Below are positions 1 to 6,008 of a DNA stretch of 8,071 nucleotides, in pieces. Every line of letters begins with the position of its first letter. Position 1 is the stretch's first letter. The stretch is from an uncultured Gaiellaceae bacterium (GTDB lineage Bacteria; Actinomycetota; Thermoleophilia; Gaiellales; Gaiellaceae). The notes under the pieces were generated by a model, which was not told where the DNA came from, searched no databases, and saw nothing but the letters and a program-made list of their open reading frames with translations. The stretch covers positions 1-8,071 of the forward strand of contig CATPAS010000116.1 of the NCBI GenBank assembly GCA_955652075.1. Reading direction: 5' to 3'. Made by a program: the position numbers and the translations under genes.

Positions 1-1137
1 GCACTGGCAGCGGACTGGCTGACGTCGACGTGGGATCAGAACGCCGGGCTCTACGTCGGCGGTCCAGCCGCGTCGGTCGTCGAGCAGGTGGTGCACGAAT
101 GGGTGTGCGACCTCCTTGGCCTGCCGGAGCATGCATCCCTCGGGCTCGTCACCGGGACGCAGATGGGCAGCGTCACGGCCCTTGCTGCGGCGCGCTTCCG
201 CGTGCTCGAGCGGTCGGGCTGGGACGTCGCGCGCGACGGTCTCGCCGGCGGTCCGCACATTCGAGTGCTCGTGGGCGCCCAGCGGCACGTGACGATCGAT
301 CGGGCCTTGCGCCTCCTCGGGCTCGGCGCGCCGGAGGTTGTCGGCGCGGACGCCCAGGGCCGGCTGGACGTTGCGGCGTTGCGCGACGCCTTGCGCGAGG
401 GCGACCGGCCGACGATCGTCTGTGCGCAGGCAGGAGAGGTGAACACCGGCGCGTTCGATCCCTTCGATGAGATCGCCGACGCGACGGCCGAGCACAGCGC
501 ATGGCTCCATGTCGACGGCGCCTTCGGCCTCTGGGCGGCCGCGAGCCCCCGCCTCCGCCACCTCGTTCACGGTGCGGAGCGGGCCGACTCGTGGATCACA
601 GACGCGCACAAGTGGCTGAACGTTCCCTACGACTCCGCGCTCGTCCTCTGCGCCGATCCTGAAGCCCATCGCGCCGCGATGACGGTCAGCGCGTCGTACC
701 TGATCCAGGACGACACGCGCGCGGTGCGCGATCAGATGGACTGGGTGCCGGAGTTCTCACGGCGTGCGCGCGGGTTCGCGGTCTATGCCGCGCTGCGCTC
801 GCTTGGACGCAGCGGACTCGCCGAACTGGTCGAGCGCACGTGCGAGTGCGCGAGCCGCTTCGCAGAGGGAATCGCAGAGCTCGAAGACGTCAAAGTGTTG
901 AACGATGTCGTTCTGAACCAGGTGCTCTTCCGCTTCGAGACCGACGAGCAGACGGAACGTGTCTTGCGCACCGTGCAGGAGGCGGGCGACGTCTGGATGA
1001 GCGGGACGACGTGGGACGGCCGCCGCGCCATTCGCCTTTCTGTCTCGAACTGGCAAACCGAGGACGAAGAGATCGAGCTAGCGCTCGAGGCGTTCAGGAC
1101 GGCGAGTCAGTCGCCGGCCCACGCGCCGGCGCGGTAG
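1..1137 (+). CDS. PLP-dependent group II decarboxylase family protein (5' end outside window)
   Basis: The reading frame is open from the first base to the TAG at 1135-1137, giving 378 visible residues; the N-terminus lies upstream of the window. The fold is aminotransferase type I/decarboxylase group II (aromatic-L-amino-acid or glutamate decarboxylase-like). Visible signatures are a PLP phosphate-binding region around VTGTQMGS (near 150-175), the cofactor-pyridine aspartate in HVDGAFG (Asp codon 514-516), and the Schiff-base lysine in TDAHKWLN (Lys codon 610-612), followed by the small C-terminal domain ending near RLSVSNWQTEDEEIE. Members decarboxylate or otherwise transform amino acids in the cytoplasm; the substrate cannot be read from this fragment. 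The phosphate-binding loop departs from the common TSGGTEAN form. Its last 31 bases overlap, tail to tail, the lyase gene on the other strand, and no intrinsic terminator is seen between them. Family assignment is firm; specificity is unknown. Confidence 0.9.
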   Translation, partial: ALAADWLTSTWDQNAGLYVGGPAASVVEQVVHEWVCDLLGLPEHASLGLVTGTQMGSVTALAAARFRVLERSGWDVARDGLAGGPHIRVLVGAQRHVTIDRALRLLGLGAPEVVGADAQGRLDVAALRDALREGDRPTIVCAQAGEVNTGAFDPFDEIADATAEHSAWLHVDGAFGLWAAASPRLRHLVHGAERADSWITDAHKWLNVPYDSALVLCADPEAHRAAMTVSASYLIQDDTRAVRDQMDWVPEFSRRARGFAVYAALRSLGRSGLAELVERTCECASRFAEGIAELEDVKVLNDVVLNQVLFRFETDEQTERVLRTVQEAGDVWMSGTTWDGRRAIRLSVSNWQTEDEEIELALEAFRTASQSPAHAPAR

Positions 1138-1964
1138 ACCTGGCCCTCGAGCCGATGGCCGAGCAAGCTCTCGAGCCAAAGAGAAGTTTCGATCAGTGCG
1201 TCGAGGTTCACCCCGGTCTCGACGCCCTCGCCCTCGAAGATGTAGACGAGATCCTCCGTCGCGATGTTCCCAGTCGCGAGCGGCGCGTACGGACAGCCGC
1301 CGAGGCCGCCGCAGGAAGCGTCGAACAGCGTCGCGCCGGCCTCGAGCGCCGCGACCGCATTCGCATAGCCCGTGTTGCGTGTGTTGTGCAGGTGCACCCC
1401 GGGGGCGTGGGTGCGCTCGACGAGGTCGTGCACCTGCCGCGGCGTCGCAACCCCGATCGTGTCCGCAAGGACGACTTCGGCGGACGGAAAGCGAGCAGCC
1501 AGCTCCGCGACCATGCCTGGATCAACACGACCTTCGAAGGGGCAGCCGAAGGCAACGCTGAGCGTCAAGGTCACTGGCAGCGTTGCACGCTCGATCACAG
1601 CGGCCGCAGCCGCCGCCGCCTCCTCGACGGATTGGTTCGCATTCCGCCTGGTGAAGCTGTCGGTGACCGCGAGCGTGAAGTTGACACGATCGAGACCGGT
1701 TGCGGCCAGCCGCTCGTAGCCCTTGTCGTTCAGCGCAAGACCCGAATACTCGGTCCCGACGCGACGCTCGATCGCGGCGACCACCTCTTCGGCCCCCGCC
1801 ATCTGTGGCACCGTGTCCGCGCGGACGAAGCTCGCGGTCTCGACGCGCGGCAGCCCGGCAGCAGCGAGCCGGTTGACGAGCTCTGCGCGGACCGCCGGGG
1901 CGAGCGTCTCCGGCTCGTTCTGGAGCCCGTCACGCGGCCCCACGTCGCAGATCGTCACGCGCAC
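1107..1964 (-). CDS. hydroxymethylglutaryl-CoA lyase (DRE-TIM/HMGL-like)
   Basis: A 285-residue TIM-barrel lyase that would split HMG-CoA into acetoacetate and acetyl-CoA, the last step of leucine breakdown. Key residues of characterised HMG-CoA lyases appear with the expected spacing: GPRDGLQNE near residues 9-17 (Arg11, Asp12), Glu42 in VETASFV, the metal-binding HLH at 191-193, the catalytic-loop cysteine Cys224 in GGLGGCPYAP, and Asn233 in TGN. I chose the GTG at 1964-1962 because family homology starts immediately after it (RVTICDVGPRDG). The longer frame back to an ATG at 2054 would overlap the GAF gene by 83 nt and adds unrelated sequence. The gene starts 7 nt after the GAF stop, so it is probably cotranscribed and translationally coupled; no good Shine-Dalgarno is visible. 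HxHN replaces the more usual HxHD after the metal histidines. No other leucine-degradation gene is in view, so a related acyl-CoA substrate is possible. Confidence 0.9.
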   Translation of the reverse strand: MRVTICDVGPRDGLQNEPETLAPAVRAELVNRLAAAGLPRVETASFVRADTVPQMAGAEEVVAAIERRVGTEYSGLALNDKGYERLAATGLDRVNFTLAVTDSFTRRNANQSVEEAAAAAAAVIERATLPVTLTLSVAFGCPFEGRVDPGMVAELAARFPSAEVVLADTIGVATPRQVHDLVERTHAPGVHLHNTRNTGYANAVAALEAGATLFDASCGGLGGCPYAPLATGNIATEDLVYIFEGEGVETGVNLDALIETSLWLESLLGHRLEGQVYRAGAWAGD

Positions 1965-1971
1965 GATGAGG

Positions 1972-2472
1972 CTACGCGCCCGGCCGCTCGAGCTGCCGGA
2001 GAATCGTCCCCACCTCACCTGCGAGGTCCTGCGCCAGCTCGACTTCCCCGTCATTGAAGCGGCGTCCTTTCTCGCCGTACACCTCGACGAGCCCCCAGGC
2101 GCCGTCCTCGGCCTCGATCGCGACCATCAGCAGCGCGTCGAACCCCAACTCCTGCAGGAGCTTTACCTCGTTCGCGTCGGGCTCGGGATCGTTCCGGGAC
2201 ACCGTCCGCGGCCTCCGCTCCTCGATCACCGCGCGCGTGAGTGGATAGTCCGAGATCAGATACCCGTGGCCGAGGCGGTTCGGCGGACCGCTCCGCTGAT
2301 GCTGCATCAGGTCGACGAGCAGATCGCCGATCACGCGGGAGATCGTGCAGGCGGGCGCGTCGAGCAACTCGACGTAGGCACGCGCGGTCGCACCAAGGAG
2401 GCCGGGGACAGTCTTCTCAGCGCGAAGCCGTTCTCTGGTGGCCGCGATCCGGGCAGCCTGATCGACGCTCAT
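1972..2472 (-). CDS. stand-alone GAF domain protein
   Basis: A 166-residue soluble protein made almost entirely of one GAF domain (about residues 22-162). The best evidence is the C-terminal half, where ELGFDALLMVAIEAEDGAWG (109-128) continues into GLVEVYGEKGRRFNDGEVEL, the classic GAF core strands followed by the final helix (AQDLAGEVGTILRQL). There is no kinase, GGDEF or DNA-binding domain, so any sensing must be passed on through another protein or through oligomerisation. No heme or chromophore cysteine is evident: the single cysteine (Cys42) lies in the N-terminal part. The ATG at 2472-2470 is the only good start, with a weak ribosome site. It lies 21 nt after the PPOX gene and 7 nt before the lyase, as the middle gene of a probable three-gene operon. 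Ligand and role are unknown. Confidence 0.8.
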   Translation of the reverse strand: MSVDQAARIAATRERLRAEKTVPGLLGATARAYVELLDAPACTISRVIGDLLVDLMQHQRSGPPNRLGHGYLISDYPLTRAVIEERRPRTVSRNDPEPDANEVKLLQELGFDALLMVAIEAEDGAWGLVEVYGEKGRRFNDGEVELAQDLAGEVGTILRQLERPGA

Positions 2473-2493
2473 GCGTCGATCTTACGGAGCGCT

Positions 2494-2898
2494 CTATCCG
2501 TCGAAGCCGCTCGAGTCGACCTTCTCGGGCTCGATCAGCACCTTGACCCGGGTTTCCTCCGGCTTCCGCCACGGATATTCGTCCTTGCCGAGGTACTTCT
2601 TCGCGAGCTTGTCGATCTGCTCGTCAGCGCCCTCTTCCGTCAGTTCGGCCGGGCCGCTCACCGCCACCCACTTCCAGGCGTTGTTCGGATCGACCATCAG
2701 CAGCGAGGCGCGGGGGTCCCGCTCGAGATGCCTCACTTTCGCCCGGCCCCGAGCCGTGTTGAACGACACCTTGCCGTCCTCGACGTCGACCCAGACGATG
2801 GTGGAGTGCGGCGATCCGTCCTTCCGCAGGGTGGTCGCGACTCCGGCGTACGGGCTCTCGTCCAGGAACTGCCGTGGCTTCTCCCCAATCTTCACCAT
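2494..2898 (-). CDS. PPOX-class (probable F420-dependent FDOR-B) split-barrel protein
   Basis: A 134-residue split beta-barrel protein of the pyridoxamine 5'-phosphate oxidase-like superfamily. The order TTLRKDGSPHSTIVWVDVE (22-40), DGKVSFNTARGRAKVRHLER (41-60) and DPRASLLMVD (61-70) matches the Rv1155-like group annotated as PPOX-class probable F420-dependent enzymes. In that family the R-K-V-R-x-L stretch before DPR contacts the cofactor phosphate or tail. Length is normal for the family, with no signal peptide or added domain. The start is well fixed: a strong GGAGGTGA lies 3 nt upstream of the ATG. It is first in a minus-strand cluster with GAF and lyase genes and divergent from the propeller gene. 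Whether the cofactor is F420, FMN or heme, and what is reduced, cannot be read directly; F420 is favoured by the subfamily look and probable actinobacterial host. Confidence 0.85.
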   Translation of the reverse strand: MVKIGEKPRQFLDESPYAGVATTLRKDGSPHSTIVWVDVEDGKVSFNTARGRAKVRHLERDPRASLLMVDPNNAWKWVAVSGPAELTEEGADEQIDKLAKKYLGKDEYPWRKPEETRVKVLIEPEKVDSSGFDG

Positions 2899-2901
2899 CC
2901 C

Positions 2902-2909
2902 TCACCTCC
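2902..2909 (-). promoter_or_regulatory. strong Shine-Dalgarno of the PPOX gene
   Basis: On the minus strand GGAGGTGA occurs three bases before the ATG at 2898, with the GGAGG core 6 nt from the start codon. It nearly fully complements the 16S rRNA tail and is the strongest ribosome site noticed in the window. The divergent propeller gene on the other side of the same gap has none. Confidence 0.8.
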
Positions 2910-2916
2910 GATTGTT

Positions 2917-2946
2917 TTGACTGACAACGACGCCAGCCGTTAGCGT
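2917..2946 (+). promoter_or_regulatory. candidate sigma-70-type promoter of the propeller gene
   Basis: TTGACT at 2917-2922 (five of six to the -35 consensus) is followed, 18 nt later, by TAGCGT at 2941-2946, which fits the relaxed actinobacterial TAnnnT -10 form. Transcription would be expected to start about 6-9 nt further on, at about 2952-2955, on or just before the ATG at 2955. The -35 region also lies within a small AT-rich patch with an imperfect TTGT-N8-ACAA inverted repeat (2912-2927) that could bind a regulator. This is inferred from pattern only. Confidence 0.45.
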
Positions 2947-2954
2947 CTTCCCCG

Positions 2955-4001
2955 ATGGCCGTCGTCTTATCTGTGGGGACCCGCAAAGGCCTCTTTCTGC
3001 TACGCCCCGGCGGCGGCGGTTCCGGCTGGGACGTCGAAGGCCCGCTCCTTCCCGGCTGGTCCGTCTACCACGCGATCGTCGACCCACGGGACGGCGTTCT
3101 CTATGCGGCGACGAACAATCCCTTCTACGGCGCGACCGTGCACCGCTCGAACGACCTGGGCAAGAACTGGGAGCGTGCAGAGGAGATCGGTCTGCCGGAG
3201 GAGTCCGGGCTCAAGCTCAACGCAACCTGGCACATCGAGCCGGGCCGCGACTCGGAGTTGTGGCTCGGCGGCGATCCGGGCGTGCTCTTCCGTTCGGATG
3301 ACGGCGGCCTGACCTGGGAAGTGAACCGTAGCCTGCTCGAGCATCCGACTCGAGAGAGGTGGCAGCCCGGTGCGGGAGGCATGTGCTGCCACTCGATCCA
3401 GCTCGTGAACGGGACGATGTACATCGCAATCTCTGCGGCAGGCGCGTTCCGCAGCGAAGACGGTGGCGGGAACTGGAGGCCGATCAACAAGGACGTCGCG
3501 GCGGACTTCCACGCGGAGAAATACCCGGAGGTCGGCCAGTGCGTGCACAAGCTGCTCGCGCATCCGGCGAAGCCCGAGCGGTTGTGGCAACAGAACCACT
3601 GCGGCGTCTACCGCTCGGACGACCGCGGCGACAACTGGGAGCGGCTCGACGGGAACGGATTGCCGTCCGGCTTCGGGTTCGGCCTCGCGCTCGACCCTGA
3701 CGACGCGGACGTGGCCTACGTCGTTCCCGAGGAGTCCCAGGAGTACCACTACACGTCCCAGGGACGGCTCGGCGTGTATCGCACCGCCGACGGCGGCAAG
3801 TCGTGGGAGCTCGCGGCGAACGGTCTGCCGGAGCGGGCCTGGGCGGCAGTCCTGCGCGAAGGCTGCACGTTCGACGACGCCAACGTCTACTTCGGAACGC
3901 AGAGCGGTTCCGTGTGGACGGCTCCACAGGGAGTCTCGAGCTGGACGGAAGCGGTGCGGGACCTGCCGCCGATTCTGTCCGTCGAAGCAGCGGCCGTCTG
4001 A
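2955..4001 (+). CDS. Asp-box (BNR) beta-propeller protein, sialidase/sortilin-like fold
   Basis: A 348-residue protein that should form a beta-propeller. Five Asp-box repeats (S/T-x-D-x-G-x-x-W) are visible: SNDLGKNWE (65-73), SDDGGLTWE (114-122), SEDGGGNWR (167-175), SDDRGDNWE (221-229) and TADGGKSWE (277-285), with a degenerate sixth around 321-330. It starts directly with a propeller strand (MAVVLSVGTRKGLFLL) and has no signal peptide or membrane segment, so it is probably cytoplasmic, unlike true secreted sialidases. Automated annotation would probably call it exo-alpha-sialidase or glycosyl hydrolase, but I see no catalytic Arg triad or Tyr/Glu arrangement to support that. Residues His39, His93, Cys144, Cys145, His146, Cys196, His198, His215 and Cys216 sit near blade boundaries. 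There is no Shine-Dalgarno before the ATG. A MoaD-like gene starts one base after its stop, implying a shared task. Function unknown. Confidence 0.85.
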   Translation: MAVVLSVGTRKGLFLLRPGGGGSGWDVEGPLLPGWSVYHAIVDPRDGVLYAATNNPFYGATVHRSNDLGKNWERAEEIGLPEESGLKLNATWHIEPGRDSELWLGGDPGVLFRSDDGGLTWEVNRSLLEHPTRERWQPGAGGMCCHSIQLVNGTMYIAISAAGAFRSEDGGGNWRPINKDVAADFHAEKYPEVGQCVHKLLAHPAKPERLWQQNHCGVYRSDDRGDNWERLDGNGLPSGFGFGLALDPDDADVAYVVPEESQEYHYTSQGRLGVYRTADGGKSWELAANGLPERAWAAVLREGCTFDDANVYFGTQSGSVWTAPQGVSSWTEAVRDLPPILSVEAAAV

Positions 4002-4002
4002 C

Positions 4003-4260
4003 GTGGCGACAGTGCTACTGCCCGGAACGCTCGCGGCCGAGGCGGGCGGGCAGAAACGGTTCGAGCTCGATGCCGGCACCGTCGGCGAGGCCTTGCGTCA
4101 GCTTCCCGTGACGAATCTCCTCTTCGACGAGTCGGGCGAGTTGAGACGGCTGGTCAATGTCTACGTCGACGGCGTGGATGCGCGCGGCGGCCGTCTGCTG
4201 GACGAGCCGGTGACCGAGCAGTCGGAGGTCCGGGTCGTGGGCGCAATCGCTGGGGGCTAG
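4003..4260 (+). CDS. MoaD/ThiS-family beta-grasp protein with C-terminal Gly-Gly
   Basis: An 85-residue protein with the ubiquitin-like beta-grasp pattern of MoaD/ThiS sulfur carriers: an N-terminal strand (ATVLLPGTL), a TVGEALRQL helix (26-34), VNVYVDGVDAR (51-61), an LLDEPVTEQSEVRVVGAIAG turn and strand (65-84), and a C-terminal GG (84-85). In characterised relatives that terminal Gly-Gly is adenylated by an E1-like enzyme and then carries thiocarboxylate sulfur or is conjugated. The GTG start at 4003 is chosen because it begins the first strand and comes one base after the propeller TGA (TGACGTG); without a ribosome site of its own it is probably translated by termination-reinitiation. No MoeB/ThiF-type activating enzyme, MoaE or ThiG lies in the window, so it need not serve molybdopterin or thiamin synthesis. 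The fold call is strong; the role is unknown. Confidence 0.85.
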   Translation: MATVLLPGTLAAEAGGQKRFELDAGTVGEALRQLPVTNLLFDESGELRRLVNVYVDGVDARGGRLLDEPVTEQSEVRVVGAIAGG

Positions 4261-4305
4261 CGCAGCTCTTTCAAGGTCGTCCAGGCCCGTGCCGATCCTT
4301 CACTG

Positions 4306-4893
4306 GTGCGGGTCATTGCAGTGCTCCTCGTCGTTGTCGGCGGCCTCGCGGCGCTCGGCTTCGCGCGCCATGAGGAGCGGGTGCGGGAGCAGGACCAGCT
4401 GGGAGCGATCGCAAGCGATCTCGCCGGCCGCAAGGTCGGGGTCCGGTGCCCGAGCTTTGTCGCGAGCCTCGTCGATACGCGAGGCGAAGCGGGAAGCGTG
4501 CAGTTCGACGACGCGGGGCGCCCGGCCAACCACACGGACCTCTCGCCGCAGACGTGCAAGCTGCTGCGTGATCTCGACAGCGTCGACTTCTCGTGCATCG
4601 GCCGCGGCGACTGCGGCTTCACGCAGTTCGCCGCCGGCTGGGCCGCGCACACGCTTGCACATGAGGCGTTCCACCTGCGCGGGTTCCAGGACGAGGGCGT
4701 GACCGAATGCTACGCGCTGCAAAACACCGCGTTCGTTGCGGAGCGGCTCGGTGTGCCGACGCAACAAGCGCAGAACCTTCAGGCCTGGTTGTACAAGCGT
4801 GGCTACCCGAACGAGCCGACGGAGTACCAATCGCCGCAGTGCTACGACGGAGGCCCGTTGGACCTCCGCCCGCAACAAACCCGGTTCCCCTAG
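4306..4893 (+). CDS. exported or membrane-anchored Cys-rich protein with HExxH motif (putative zinc metalloprotein)
   Basis: A 195-residue protein with an N-terminal hydrophobic segment (residues 3-19) that fits an uncleaved anchor or a signal peptide, followed by a charged linker (RHEERVREQD). The mature part has six cysteines (48, 84, 97, 103, 135, 179), enough for three disulfides, consistent with export. LAHEAFHLRG (118-126 region) holds HExxH (His119, Glu120, His123), followed by Glu130 and Glu134 in FQDEGVTECYALQ, which could supply a third metal ligand; this resembles the zinc site of small gluzincin-type peptidases. I do not recognise a characterised family member, so peptidase activity is inference from the motif. 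GTG at 4306 is chosen because it directly precedes the hydrophobic run; only CTG lies between it and the preceding in-frame stop at 4258-4260. It lies 45 nt downstream of the MoaD-like gene and may share its transcript. Confidence 0.75.
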   Translation: MRVIAVLLVVVGGLAALGFARHEERVREQDQLGAIASDLAGRKVGVRCPSFVASLVDTRGEAGSVQFDDAGRPANHTDLSPQTCKLLRDLDSVDFSCIGRGDCGFTQFAAGWAAHTLAHEAFHLRGFQDEGVTECYALQNTAFVAERLGVPTQQAQNLQAWLYKRGYPNEPTEYQSPQCYDGGPLDLRPQQTRFP

Positions 4894-4908
4894 TCGCAAA
4901 AGCCGTTG

Positions 4909-4928
4909 TCGCAAGGCGTCGCTTGCGA
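4909..4928. terminator. hairpin between convergent genes, possible bidirectional terminator
   Basis: TCGCAAG (4909-4915) and CTTGCGA (4922-4928) form a perfect 7-bp stem around a 6-nt loop, extendable by G-T pairs. It lies in the 77-bp gap between the stops of the HExxH gene (4893, +) and the BMP lipoprotein gene (4971, -), where a terminator for both is expected. There is no T-tract on either side, so it would be a non-canonical terminator or only an RNA 3'-end stabiliser. The rest of the gap (4894-4970) shows no gene. Confidence 0.4.
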
Positions 4929-4970
4929 TGCCGCAGACTACGCTTCTAGGGCCGGTCCGCTATCGAACGC

Positions 4971-5990
4971 TTACTTCACCGTCGTAGGGATGTTCTTGAT
5001 CTTGCCGGCGATGATGTCGGCGCGGATCTGCATGACCTTTGCGACTTCGGACTTCGGCACCTTCGGGCTGATCTTGCCGATGGCGACGCCGTTGTCCTTG
5101 AGGCCGAAGACGATGTTCCCGCCCTTGAACTTGCCTTCGACTACGAGCTTGATCGCATCGAAGACCGCGGTGTCCACACGCTTGACCGCGCTCGTCAGGA
5201 TGTGCGGACCGAGGAACGACTGGTCGGCGTCCACGCCGATGCCCCACACGCCCTTCTCCTTCGCCGCGTCGAGCGCACCAAGACCGCAGCCGCCGGCGAC
5301 CTGGAAGATCACGCCCGCGCCCTGCTCGATCTGGTTGAGGGCGATCTGCTTGCACTTGGCCTGATCGGAGAAGTCCTCGGAGTAGTTGTTCAGCGTGATG
5401 ATCCCGGGATCCGCGGCCTTGGCCCCTGCCTGATAGCCGGCGATGAAACGATCAACGGGCGGCTGCTTCTGGCCGCCGACCGAGCCGATGACATCCTTGC
5501 CCGGACGCCGCTTCTCCTCGAGCCCTGCGAGGTAGCCGACGAGGTAGCCGGTCTCCTGCTCCTTGAAGAGCAGACCCAGGAGATTCGGCGGCTTGTGCGT
5601 CTCCTGCTGCTGGTCGACGTCGACGATCGCGAACTTCGACTTCGGGAAGGTCGTCGCCACGGTGTCGATCGCGGTCGCCTCCGTGAAACCGACACCTATC
5701 GTCAGGTCATAGGCCTGACGCGAGAACGTCGAGAGGTTCGGGACGTACTCCTGCGTCGACTTCGCCTGGTAGACACGCTGCGCGATTCCCAGTTCGCGCT
5801 GCGCTCTCTGGAGCCCGACGTACGAGAGGTGGTTGAAGCCACGGTCGTTGAGCCCACCGATGTCGGTGACGAGGCCGATCTTGGCCGTGTTCGCACCCGT
5901 GCTGCTGGTGGCTGAAGACTTCTTCCCGCTGCCGCAGCCGACGGCGACGAGAAGCACGAGGACGCCGAGAATTGCGAGCGAACTTTTCAT
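4971..5990 (-). CDS. BMP/PnrA-family substrate-binding lipoprotein
   Basis: A 339-residue periplasmic-binding-type lipoprotein of the BmpA/PnrA/Med family, whose studied members bind purine nucleosides and related small molecules for ABC importers. It begins with a lipoprotein signal peptide (MKSSLAILGVLVLLVAVGC) with Cys19 as lipidation site and a Ser/Gly/Lys-rich linker to about residue 35. Family signatures follow: VTDIGGLNDRGFNHLSYVGL (41-60), TIGVGFTEA (97-105), GSVGGQKQPPVDRFIAGYQA (169-188), VIFQVAGGCGLGALDAA (227-243) and GIGVDADQ (250-257). The ATG at 5990 is chosen for the signal peptide and a GGAAAGG 5 nt upstream; the frame stays open much further upstream, but that part is antisense to other genes. 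No ATPase or permease gene is beside it, so its transporter is encoded elsewhere or it acts as a sensor. It is divergent from the NrtR-like regulator, 42 bp away. Confidence 0.92.
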   Translation of the reverse strand: MKSSLAILGVLVLLVAVGCGSGKKSSATSSTGANTAKIGLVTDIGGLNDRGFNHLSYVGLQRAQRELGIAQRVYQAKSTQEYVPNLSTFSRQAYDLTIGVGFTEATAIDTVATTFPKSKFAIVDVDQQQETHKPPNLLGLLFKEQETGYLVGYLAGLEEKRRPGKDVIGSVGGQKQPPVDRFIAGYQAGAKAADPGIITLNNYSEDFSDQAKCKQIALNQIEQGAGVIFQVAGGCGLGALDAAKEKGVWGIGVDADQSFLGPHILTSAVKRVDTAVFDAIKLVVEGKFKGGNIVFGLKDNGVAIGKISPKVPKSEVAKVMQIRADIIAGKIKNIPTTVK

Positions 5991-6008
5991 CACTGCCTTT
6001 CCGCTAAG

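Noticed and set aside
1965..2054. N-terminal extension of the HMG-CoA lyase to an ATG at 2054
   Set aside because: It would overlap the GAF gene by 83 nt and adds an Arg/Ser-rich stretch not seen in the family; the GTG at 1964 starts right at the conserved domain.
840..2057. 405-codon plus-strand open frame across the HMG-CoA lyase gene
   Set aside because: The minus strand shows all lyase catalytic residues at correct spacing; this frame is a high-GC shadow.
1723..2943. 406-codon open frame on the plus strand across the GAF and PPOX genes
   Set aside because: It is antisense to two genes with clear family motifs, and its translation has low-complexity, Arg-rich shadow character with no recognisable domain.
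2955..4001. Annotation of the propeller as a sialidase (exo-alpha-sialidase)
   Set aside because: Asp boxes show the fold, not the activity; there is no signal peptide and no recognisable sialidase catalytic residues.
3000..4079. 359-codon minus-strand open frame opposite the propeller gene
   Set aside because: The plus strand encodes regular Asp-box repeats; the minus translation shows no motif.
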